From Zygaena filipendulae (lineage: Eukaryota > Arthropoda > Insecta > Lepidoptera > Zygaenidae), in NCBI GenBank assembly GCA_907165275.2, contig OU015649.1, positions 10,384,001 through 10,448,000 on the forward strand: a DNA stretch of 64,000 bases. Direction: 5' to 3'. This document shows positions 46,501 to 55,600 of the stretch, one piece after another (positions within the stretch are counted from its first letter, which is position 1; each line of letters starts with the position of its first letter). The translations under genes and the position numbers were made by a program. Under the pieces are notes generated by a model. That model had not been told where the DNA came from. It saw nothing but the letters and a program-made list of their open reading frames with translations, and ran no database searches.

Positions 46501-47251
46501 TTATACCGGTGAGTGCTTTGGAGTTCTCAAGGCTGTCGAATATATACTTGTTATGAAACTGAATAGATCAGTCATATTCACAGATGCCCTCAGTGTATTG
46601 AATGCGCTGGAGAAACCTCCCTTTTCTTACAAAATCCAGTATCCCGTAATTTTGGAAATAAGGAAGCTACTTTATGATTGTGAAATGAGAGGATACACAG
46701 TACATTTTTGTTGGATTCCAGGACATTGTATAAATGGAAATATAAGGGCAGATCAAATTGCTAATGAAGCAGTGGAGTGTGGTGACCTTCACCCCTTCAA
46801 TAATTACTGCCATGACTTAACAAATATCCCTAAAGTTCATCTTCAAAAAGCTTGGATGGAACAATGGAAAATTAGTGCCACTACAAAAGGTAGACATTAC
46901 TACAGTTTACAACCATGTGTTCCAACTAAGCCTTGGTTTTTTAAGACAAAACTGGAAAAAATTGCAACCTCAATTATCATCCGTATGCGGCTCGGCCATG
47001 TCTGCTCTCCTGCACATCTAGCTAAACTTGGCATTGTGGCCAGTGAGATGTGTTCTTGCGGGGAAGATGTTGGTGATTTGAATCATATTATTTTCTCCTG
47101 TACCTCCTATAATTGTTCTACCTTTTATGACTCTTTGACTTCCATCAGTGTTCCACTCCCTACATCCATATCATCACTTCTTTCATCCAATAATCCTGAT
47201 ATATATAGAATATTATCTTCACATATTATGTCTAATAACATTAAAATATAA
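43532..47251 (+). CDS. Retrotransposon ORF2: endonuclease, RT, RNase H
   Basis: About 1239 codons, open from after TAA at 43529 in the +1 frame relative to ORF1. The endonuclease starts at once (KIVQWNSRSI), with FLVALSETW, FVVLGDFNSHH and GSDHFPI. The reverse transcriptase has PGNDGIPYSFL, YRPIALSSVMAK, QFGFRKGKGTLDSI, AFLDINAAYDNV, GLPQGSVLSPLLYNIY and the catalytic YADDLLLY. RNase H follows with YIYSDASKHSLNGFVGVGVY, YTGECFGVLKAVE, VIFTDALSVLNAL and WIPGHCINGNIRADQIANEA. Near the end CSCGEDVGDLNHIIFSC is a zinc-binding motif seen in such elements. There is no ATG before or within the endonuclease start, so translation must use frameshifting, re-initiation or a non-AUG codon. Confidence 0.93.
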   Translation: MKIVTEGLAKIVQWNSRSIINKKTDLSYLINKYNPFLVALSETWLKPNFSFKIPGYVSFRDDRSDGYGGVAILVKNYLLFSQVIIPTHSDNISIVAIKVKNICYVSVYIPRPSSSIFDELNDIFTKLPKPFVVLGDFNSHHRSWGSGTTNHDGERLLDIFDSHNICILNTGEPTRRTDPQENVSAIDLSVCTPNLASSLTWSVTSSTLGSDHFPIIITFPFRTPSKQNKSPRLRYRLDEKGWTRFRSIVHDKVSTLPIISSGSEAVCNNALGVVLAGAADATFPTKNPTSGKIASPPWWDNECTQAITKRKRAEKDYCNEMTSENFAIYTLVLNETRKLLRKKKPEGWKSFCSTLSPNTQPSVVWRNIRRFKYGFNDASHVIMPPSLSESFIDRLAPPFVPEENLLANSDKLHSITADDPTGLNSLFSLSELKAVLAKVKDSAPGNDGIPYSFLAHLTDSALSYYLNLINTIMITGNVPGPWKYQIVIPILKPNKNPSDSSSYRPIALSSVMAKVAEHLVKNRLEWFIESNKLLADSQFGFRKGKGTLDSISIFTTDIRLAFSQNKIVVSAFLDINAAYDNVLLTVLIQKLSLLKVPAMLLKFIKNILSDRIITLDGTPTSRHIWKGLPQGSVLSPLLYNIYTYDLESSLEGTVQTLQYADDLLLYISDQSIQTACNLLSHSLSLLKIWLDKNGLDLSASKSSVVLFSRKRNPPPILMCFNNDPIPVKTYVKFLGIVLDSKLTGLQHCDYLYTKCERNLNLLRCIAGVWWGAHPYCLKLVYNALIRSVIDYGTFLLEPGSVAGFKKLDGIQSKALRIISGAMKSSPINALQVECGDPPLSLRRQFLSDKYLFRSLQFLYHPIFYKLHSLSDLTTSSRYWSHKSPPCLLKSYYKFSSFKAPTFRTPVLPIFLSPFRSLFILPEIKYNLGIDRNDGNSNKVFKYKVDINWHDWHYIYSDASKHSLNGFVGVGVYHSQYNIVEKIKLPPETSVYTGECFGVLKAVEYILVMKLNRSVIFTDALSVLNALEKPPFSYKIQYPVILEIRKLLYDCEMRGYTVHFCWIPGHCINGNIRADQIANEAVECGDLHPFNNYCHDLTNIPKVHLQKAWMEQWKISATTKGRHYYSLQPCVPTKPWFFKTKLEKIATSIIIRMRLGHVCSPAHLAKLGIVASEMCSCGEDVGDLNHIIFSCTSYNCSTFYDSLTSISVPLPTSISSLLSSNNPDIYRILSSHIMSNNIKI

Positions 47252-47522
47252 ACTATTCGTATGTATATTTTTCTTCTACTAATTAACAATTACATTTTTA
47301 TTTATATTTTATTTGTATTTTTAGTATCCTATTCTGGTGTATTATAAGTATTGAATTTTATTTACTCCCCTGAACCTTTTCCTGGTCTCCTTTTCCAAAT
47401 TCCGTGTTCAAATCTTTTTTTCTTCACAAGTTTCTCCGTTTTTAATAAAAACGAAAAACACGACACTGGCAAATGCACTAAGTGCGAAGTCCATTAAGGA
47501 AAGAAAAAAAAAAAAAAAAAAA

Positions 47523-47534
47523 AAGACCACGTAG
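47523..47534 (+). repeat. Target-site duplication, right
   Basis: AAGACCACGTAG, matching 41843-41854. The following TGATTA extends this to ACGTAGTGATTA, a 12-base partial copy of the 23-bp word on the complementary strand. Confidence 0.88.
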
Positions 47535-47558
47535 TGATTATTTGCTCAGTGCAGAAGA

Positions 47559-47581
47559 CCAGAGAGAAGGTAATCACTACG
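47559..47581 (+). repeat. 23-bp dispersed word, copy D
   Basis: Flanked by the perfect direct repeat TGCAGAAGA (47550-47558 and 47582-47590). A third CAGAAGA lies at 41840-41846, on the other side of the retrotransposon, so the local sequence was already repetitive before the insertion. Confidence 0.92.
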
Positions 47582-47639
47582 TGCAGAAGACTAAATAATA
47601 AAATAACTAAATACCTCAGAACAATTATTCTTCTGAGCT

Positions 47640-48045
47640 AAATATCTTTTTTTTTGTGAAGTTTACCCCTCTCGCGGAAGGCAGAAGGAAACTTAGTCCA
47701 TATGGCCAATTCATTAATATTTTTCTTCTTCTGAAGTTATTTACATCGAAATGCATTGGTGAGACGCATTTCGATGCTTTACCGGAACTTTTGGCAGCAA
47801 ATCTTCATAGTTGAACCTTAATAGGACGCTCTGTGGGAAGTTGTGTAGTAAAACGAAAACCTCCCGATGAACGCCCTATTTCATCTTATTTCACTGTTTC
47901 CGTACATTATTCATCACTAATGGATCACTATTATGCGAAATCCACCATATTCACACAATATTAATCAAGATAAACTAATTTGCAAAACAAAGAAATAAAA
48001 CTGACGTCCACTCTGCTGGAAATCCCGCCAAAAGTCTAACTAAAT
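47640..48045 (-). repeat. Hairpin-core repeat family, full copy
   Basis: Minus-strand copy from GTTAGACTTTTGGCGGGATT through GGACGTCAGTTTTATTTC, ATAGTGATCCATTAGTGATG, CCTATTAAGGTTCAACTATG and the ATCGAAATGCG / TGCATTTCGAT hairpin to GCCTTCCGCGAGAGGGG. Confidence 0.82.
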
Positions 48046-48064
48046 ACTTCTTATTACCTATATT

Positions 48065-48200
48065 ATTTTTTCTTTTTGGTGGCAAGTTTACCCTTTTCGG
48101 GGAAGGCAGAAGGAAACTTAGTCCATATAGTCAATTCAGTGGTATATTATATTTTCTTCTGAAGTTATTTACATCGAAATGCATTGGTGAAATGCATACC
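48065..48200 (-). repeat. Hairpin-core repeat, truncated copy
   Basis: Directly follows the full copy in the same orientation. It carries only the 3' third (TTCCCCGAAAAGGGTAAACT and the ATGCATTTCGATGTAAATAA arm). Confidence 0.75.
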
Positions 48201-48861
48201 TGAGCCTAAGGTCCGTATTTCAAAAGATAGCCTAGCTTTTAATTTTTTTAACTTTCATACGAAGTAAATAGTATTTTTTATTCTTTTTAGCGCATTTAAA
48301 TAAAAGCTTGTTTCTAAAAAGTTTTTTACTTATATTAACACCAGCAGTTAGTTGCCTATACGTAAGGATTGGCCATTATTAAGACGTGCAGTTGATCTCG
48401 GATAGGCGAAATGACGTCACAGACACAGATGTTCCGCGCTAAAATACGAAAACTTAAATATTTCTCAGTCATTTATTGGTTAATGTAATAAAAAAAAATT
48501 GATTTTTTACTTTGATATACCTACCATAAATATTTTTTCATTAAGTTGGGTAAATAGCTATAGTCAACATCATGAAACTTCTCCATTAAAGAAGATGAAC
48601 AAGATGAAGTTATCAACCCATAGTGCACTCACTGTACGGAAGCTGTACCTAAACAACATAGAAATGCGCAATAAATGCAGTTAAAATCGAAAACACCTCA
48701 CCTTACATGACTGTTTGAGTCTGTAGTCTGTAGATATGTAGGTATTTATTACTTACTTAAATTTGCATAATGCTCACATACTTACCTATAAGTTACGACA
48801 AAAAAAAATCGGTCGACTCGTATGAGCAATCATTATAAAATACGAAATTATAGGTACTATT

Positions 48862-49070
48862 ACTAGCTGTCACCCGCGGTTTCACTCGCGATAGTTTCAA
48901 AATTCCCGCAGGAATTACAGGATAAACTATACGTATAAACCTTCCTCTTGAATCCCTCTTTTTATTTGTGGAAACCGCATGAAAATCCGTTCAGTAGTCT
49001 TTGAGTTTATCGCGAACAGATAGACAGACAGACAGACGCGGCGAAGGACTTTATTTTTATTATGTAAGGA
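48862..49070 (+). repeat. Lepidopteran 'CCGCGG' interspersed repeat
   Basis: Begins ACTAGCTGTCACCCGCGG. Internal landmarks are GAAAATCCGTTCAGTAGTCT and a CAGACAGACAGA run. It lies about 0.5 kb upstream of the TAT start. Confidence 0.8.
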
Positions 49071-49593
49071 AGCACTAGCGCGGTAACGAGATAAAAGTAG
49101 GTAGGTACCTACTCTATGTCCGTTTCTGTAGGTATCTATCTACCCTTGAAAACGTGTGTAAGTAGATATAACGTGTATGTACTTTTATGCGCATGATGAT
49201 CGATGGTGTGGTTAAGGCGTGAAAGTTTATCAAACAAACAATCGCATTTTTAGGATTTTCCGGATTTTCCATCTTCATTTTGGTACCTTAGAAAAAAACG
49301 AAAATAGACACGTCGAGCTTTAATACGAGTAGGAAGTAGAGGTGCCTGACTAACTTTAATGGCTGTTGTGCATAAATCAATTTTTTAACGGAGAAAAAAG
49401 TGAAGAAGGAATTATTTTAAAAAATGCAACCAAAGACATCACTTCAAGCTTGTTCATTTATTAGTTCAAAACCAGTTCCGTAACTTGTGGAGGTGTGTTC
49501 GCTAAGTTCCACATTTTACAAAACTAACGTGTCGCGAACAGAGAACACTATTCTATAAACAAGTGTAAGTGTCGCAGGAGCTTATAAAAACGC

Positions 49594-49629
49594 ATGTTTT
49601 GTGCCCATGTCGCTAAGGTCACGTCGTAA
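49594..49629 (+). promoter_or_regulatory. Possible uORF overlapping the TAT start
   Basis: ATG at 49594 reads 11 codons and stops TAA at 49627-49629, overlapping the main TAT ATG (49607) out of frame. If the transcript begins upstream, this could reduce main-ORF translation. The transcription start is unknown. Confidence 0.35.
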
Positions 49630-52600
49630 TCGGTCATGGGAGGTGCGAGCATCTACGTTGGCTCTAAACACACATAACTCAATCAGAAGTATAATTGAGA
49701 ACCTTCAAGTGGAGCCAAATCCCAAGAAGCAGTTGATCGCACTCTCCATAGGTGAGTTCTGATAATTATCTTTTTTATTAAGTAGGTATAGATACCTACC
49801 CTAATATCCTATGACGGCCAGTGTTGGTTTATTTATATGCTAAAAGTAAGTAATTGCTGTGTGATGGCATCTTCAATCGGTATACTTAGGTACTTACTGA
49901 ACTTCATACCGACTTTAAAAAAAACTTTTTAAAATTTCTTTTAATTTTACTCAATTAAAGCTGTAGCTCGCGGGTTCACCTGAAAACTTGAAATTATTAT
50001 AATCCTAGCTATCCCCCGCGGTTTCACCCGCGGTAAATTTGGAGTTCCCGCAAGAATTGCAGGATAAAATATAGATACAAACCTTCCGCATGAATCACTC
50101 TATCTGTTGGTGAAAATTACATGAAAATCCGTTGCGTAGGTAGTTTTAAAGATCTAAGCATACATGGGAACAGACAGCGGGAAGCGACTTAGTTTTATAT
50201 GCATGCAGGTACCTTGTGATACGAATAGTAGGTATAGGTAGGTACTAGCTGTTCCTTGTGTTAATTTTGGAGTTCCCGTGCTAATTCTGCGAGAAAAAGT
50301 ACCCTATGTTCTTTTCTGTACCCCTGAAAACGTGTATGTATGCAATGTTTTATGATGATCGGTTAAATAAATAAATAAATCAGTTGAGTCGTTACGGCTT
50401 GAAAGCGTAACAAACAAACAGAAAAACAAACTCATATTCGCATTTTGCAGTAGATCTGACGTTTCTTTGCGACGTAAAAGTTAGAACAAACAAACAGTCT
50501 TTATGAGCAAGTATTAAATCCTCAAAATAAATAACTCAAATACATAATTTAAATAAGTAGCTACTTTTTAGGTATATGTATATAATATAAATAAACTCTT
50601 GGCAACAAAACTAAATATAGATAGACACGTCAAATACAAGATGGATAGGCTATTAGGTAGGTATATAGGTAAGTTCTAATTTTTTTAACGGTATAGGTAC
50701 TATAAAAGTACCTGGGTACTAATTCTGGGAGGTCATGGTTTTTTTCGCGAGCACTGCCATCAAAGAATCTCAGTCAAGCAGTGATTGCGACGGATTATTA
50801 AATTAAATACAAATAGGTAAAACATGACACGCAGTTTAACCTGTTTTGCTTGGTGGCGCGATCTCTGCTAATGTCAACGTAGTTGTTTCCCGGTACAGAA
50901 TTTAAATAATAAATAATTTCAAGCTTATTAATGTACCTACTTTCTAAGCACACTATAGGGCTTTTATTGAACTGAAAACTTCTATAGGCGCGTTGGGCAT
51001 TATTTGGGATGGGGAAAATGGAGGTGACCGTCACGCTGTGAAAACTTCTTTAGGGGGCGGCCATTAATACGTGATGTTTTTTTAGCAACTTTTCAACCCC
51101 CTCCCCCCCCTGGTGATATATGTGGTGAGGTTTAAAACTACCCCCCCCCCATACCCAAAATCAGGTGTATTTTTTAGTACAAAGTATATAATGAAGTTTT
51201 CAGAATATAGGTATTACCTTTGCAATTCAGGTATAATCTGATAAAATTATGGAAATCGTTGCGTGGCAACGCTCAGTCAAGGCTACGCGCCGCTGTTTGG
51301 TTTATAAATCGTGTGTTCAATAAAAAATTAAATACGCGTTTTTTCCCCCTTTCGAGCCTCACGTGATTAATGGACGCTCCCTTAGGCGCGTTGCAGGGCA
51401 CTTAAATTTAAAAATATATAGCATAGCATATCTTTATAATACATATAGCTATCAAAAACAATGTTTATGAGTAAATGAAACTAAAAACTTTTCACTTCTG
51501 ACGTGCAGTTTGTTTTTTTATTCTAGCTGTTACAAAACCATTTTTTATTGTAAATTGCGGAGATGCCGCGGGAATTATGGGATAAAAGTACCCTGTCTTT
51601 CACTGTAGGTACCCCGGACAACGTGTACCTGTGCAATATTTCACGATGATCGTTTAAGCCGTTAAAGCGTGAAAGCGTAACAAACAAACAAACTCACTTT
51701 CACATTTATTACAAGGATTCAATTGCCTTTGTGATTAGAGTACACATATCTACACCTTGAAACATACATACAAATCCTCTTCTCCCACCACCACACTGGG
51801 TCAGATTTGTTTGCTGATGAGTGGATGGAACTCTTGTCTGTGTCTGAAGATTTGTGAGGAGTTGTGGATATGTAAGGCCTACTAGTATTTGTTAACCATT
51901 GTAATTACGGTATTGGTCCTATACCGTATGTGTTAACATTAAATAAATAAATGGTAGATACCTACCTACTCGGATACCGATGAGGCGCTGACCTGCTTAC
52001 ATCGAGAGGTATGGGAAAGAGTCCACCTCGCGGGTCCAGATACTGATTGTTGGACTTCAATCAGGCTTTTGAATTGTTTCTAACGGCAAACGTAGTGATT
52101 ACCTTCTCTCTGGTGGCGGCGGGTGGCGCGTACAAAATGTTTAACAACATGAAGTTGGCCACAGCTATCAGCGGCGCGCGCTGTGGTCACCTTGATAGGT
52201 TGTCTATCATTTGTTTTTGCCGCCGTCGGTTTTTCACACCACTCACATATGTACCTATCTCAAACCATCAGACAAATCGACCCTGTAAAGAGCACAGATA
52301 AATCGCTTTTCAAATTTTTTTAATTTTTAGGTGATCCTACCACGTTTGGGAATCTCAATCCGCCGGAGCAAGTACTGCAAGCAGTTCGTGATAGCGTGGA
52401 GTTGCATTCGAGTCGCGGATATGGGCCTAGCTATGGACATTTGGATGCAAGACAAGCCGTGGCAGATTACAGTGTTCACCAAGGGTCTGTTGCACCCGAA
52501 AACGTTATCCTCTGCAGCGGTTGTTCGCACTCGATCGAGCTCGCTATCACCGTGCTTGCAGACCCCGGACAGAATGTTCTCGTGCCGCGACCAGGTTTCT

Positions 52601-55600
52601 TGATTTACAAAACTTTAGCCGAAGGTTTAGGAATTGAAATCAAGTACTATAACTTACTGGTAAGTGTCCCACGTCACATCCGTCAAATAAAACTTTAATT
52701 ACCGCGATCGTATAGGAAGATATACGTATATATAGAAAAATAGATATAGAAAAGTGTACGTATATCTATTATTACGCGTGGTAAAAATAAAATTAGTACC
52801 TACCTAACATAAAGCTGCTCTCCGTCTTTATAATTTCTTTATCGATTTATAGTCAGTCATAAAAGGGCATCGAAGTGTCAAAAATAAAGTAATTTTGCTT
52901 GTGGTTCCAATTCTTTCCAGGTTTTCGAGAAATACCATATAGGAGAAATACTATAAAAAAATTAAACCCTTTTTTGACTCTATCAATATCGGTGTAATCG
53001 TGTTTAGATTCGAGGTCATTGGGCGGGGTCAGGGATTGACGATAGACTCGCATTAAAACAAAGTAGGTAGGTAACTCATTTGGACTCATCACTGCATTTT
53101 GTAGATTTTAGAGAATGATAGGTAGGTGTAGATTTTAAAGTGTTCGCAGCTTGATAATCCGTTTCCGACTCACATTGCAACTTATATAGTAATTATTTTT
53201 CCAAATACCTTCTTACCAATAGGTACCTAGGTTTTTAATTTGAAAATGTAATAAATTTTTTAATACAGTTGCTCAAAAAGTGGCGTATTGCAGGGACGTT
53301 TAGCGTTCGGGATGTGGGCTATTACATACTCGAGCTTTTTGTTTACCTTTCCCGAACTCGTGCGTTCTCTTTGCCAACTGTCAAATGGCGACACGACTTT
53401 GACACACTTTTTTGCATTGCGAAACGTACGTTTCGCATTACTAATACGACTAGCGCCATCTCTTGATCACAGTTGGAACTTAGTTGAGTTTGTTGTGTTT
53501 TTGATATTTTATTAAATTTCTTCATTTTTTTCGCAACTGTATTAAAAATAGTTGTTCAGTACACGTGCGGAACCGTCATTGCAACTAGTTCCGACTGTCA
53601 ACCCTCACCTTCGGCTGCGCCTCGGCTCGGGTAGACATTTGTCGGAACTCTTTGCAATGACAGGCTTTCCGCACTTATAATGAAATATACTATTTTAATA
53701 CAGTTGCTCAAAAAGTGGCATATTGCAGGGACGTATAGCGTTCGGGAAGTGGGCTATTACATACTCGAGCTTTTTCTTTACCTTTTCCGAACTCGTGCGT
53801 TCTCTTTCCCAACTGTCAAAAATGGCGAAACGACTTTGACACACTTTTTGTATTGCGCAACGTAGGTTTCGTATTACTAATACGACTAGCGCCATCTCTT
53901 GATCACAGTTGGAACTTAGTTGAGTTTGTGTTTTTATTATTTTACTAAATTTCTTCATTTTTTTCGCAACTGTATTAAAAATAGTTGTTCAGTACACGTG
54001 CGGAACCGTCATTGCAAAGAGTTCCGACTGTCAACCCTCACCTTCGGCTGCGCCTCGGTTCGGGTCGACATTTGTCGGAACTCTTTGCAATGACAGCCTT
54101 TCCGCACTTGTAATGAAATATACTATACTATGTCAATTTTACAGACCTACTAGCTGTCCCCCGCGATTTCGTCCACGGGAATTTCGGAGTTCCCGCGGGA
54201 ATTCCAGGAAAAAAGTACTCTATGTCCTTCTTTGTACCCCTGATAGGTAGTAGTTTACGGTGATTAGCCGTTCCCCGCATTAATTCCGTAGTTCCCGCGG
54301 GATTTCCGGGATAAAAACCATCCTATCTTTTAAGTTGGGCCAAATTACAACATAGTGACCAAATTTCGTCATGATCGATTCAGTAGTTTAGGAGTCCATC
54401 GCGGACAAACAACGTGACGCGTAATTTATATAATACTAGCTGTCCCCCGCGATTTCATCCGCGGTAATTTCGGAGTTCCCGCGGGAATTCCGGGATAATA
54501 ACTATCTATATCTTTTAAGTTGGACCATATTATAAATGATTACAAAATTTTATCAAAATCCGTTCAGTAGTTTCGGAGTCCATCGCGGACAAACAACGTG
54601 ACACGTGATTTATATATATTAAGAATATGATTAAGATAAGAATGTAACAGTATGTACCTACCTAAGTATAGGAGCATGGTGAGTTGGTGACTGCCAACAC
54701 GTCATGGGCGCTGTCATTCGAGTTTCTAGAAATAATAACAAGTTTCCAGTTTATAGTGGACGACATTTACATATTGTTTATGTATGTACCTACGCATTAT
54801 AATTTTATTGAAAGGTAGCTGTTGGCAGTTAGAATGCCGAGACGATAGCAAGGATTAAGTTTTTAACGATACTTAAGATAATATGTTGTATTGAGATCCT
54901 TCAATAGGCATTCAATTGATATAGTTTGTAAAGATATTTGTTACTCAATCTTCTTCTTTAGGTGCATAGTATAAAATGGAGTCGCTTCCGCAGTTCGCTG
55001 TCTGTTCGCGATAAACTCAAAAACTACTGAACGGATTTTCATACGATTTTCACCAATAGATAAAGTGAGCCATGAGGAAGGTTTATATCTATAGTTTACC
55101 CTGTAATTCCCGCGGGAACTCCGAAATTACCGAGGGTGAAACCGCGTGGGACAGCTAGTAATTTATATACGGTTGAACGGATTTGGATGAAATTTGGTAT
55201 CTACCTAAACTGTACACAGATAGAACATGTTCTGGTTTAACACCGGATATTTTTAAAATGGAATTCCCGAGGGAATACAAAAAAATAACGTGTGTGAAGC
55301 TGCAGAAAACACTTTCTGATTCACAATATACGTATAGAGTTTTGGCGACGCGACGTTCACAGGACATCTGTCCTTGCATGCATGATCACAAGAACCTCGA
55401 ATGAAGTCCAATATCGGGATAATCTATTGGCTTTTACAAAAACCACTTACAATCCTACGAGTCACGTTGGTTGTGTTTTATGTTGCTCATCATTCATGAT
55501 AAAATAAAACTGTGTAAGACTATTTTAAATTTTACAGCCCGACCAGCAGTGGAAAATAGATTTGGATGATCTGGAAAACCAAATAGATAGTAAAACAGCA

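Larger units (their letters stand above)
41855..47522 (+). mobile_element. Full-length non-LTR retrotransposon with RNase H
   Basis: About 5.67 kb. It has a 5' UTR of about 200 bp, ORF1 (42058-43596), ORF2 (43532-47251), a short 3' UTR and an A-rich tail of about 20 A after AAAG. Matching 10-12 bp target duplications flank it. Both ORFs are free of internal stops. The combination of CCHC ORF1, apurinic-type endonuclease, reverse transcriptase and RNase H points to the I group; Jockey-clade elements usually lack RNase H. Intact ORFs plus identical duplications suggest a recent insertion. Confidence 0.93.
41608..49606. other. Divergent region NDUFAF6 to TAT
   Basis: Apart from the retrotransposon (41855-47522) it holds two copies of the 23-bp word, two hairpin-core repeats (47640-48045 and a truncated one at 48065-48200) and a CCGCGG repeat (48862-49070). 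A 25-codon ORF at 41737 is too short to support. Confidence 0.6.
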
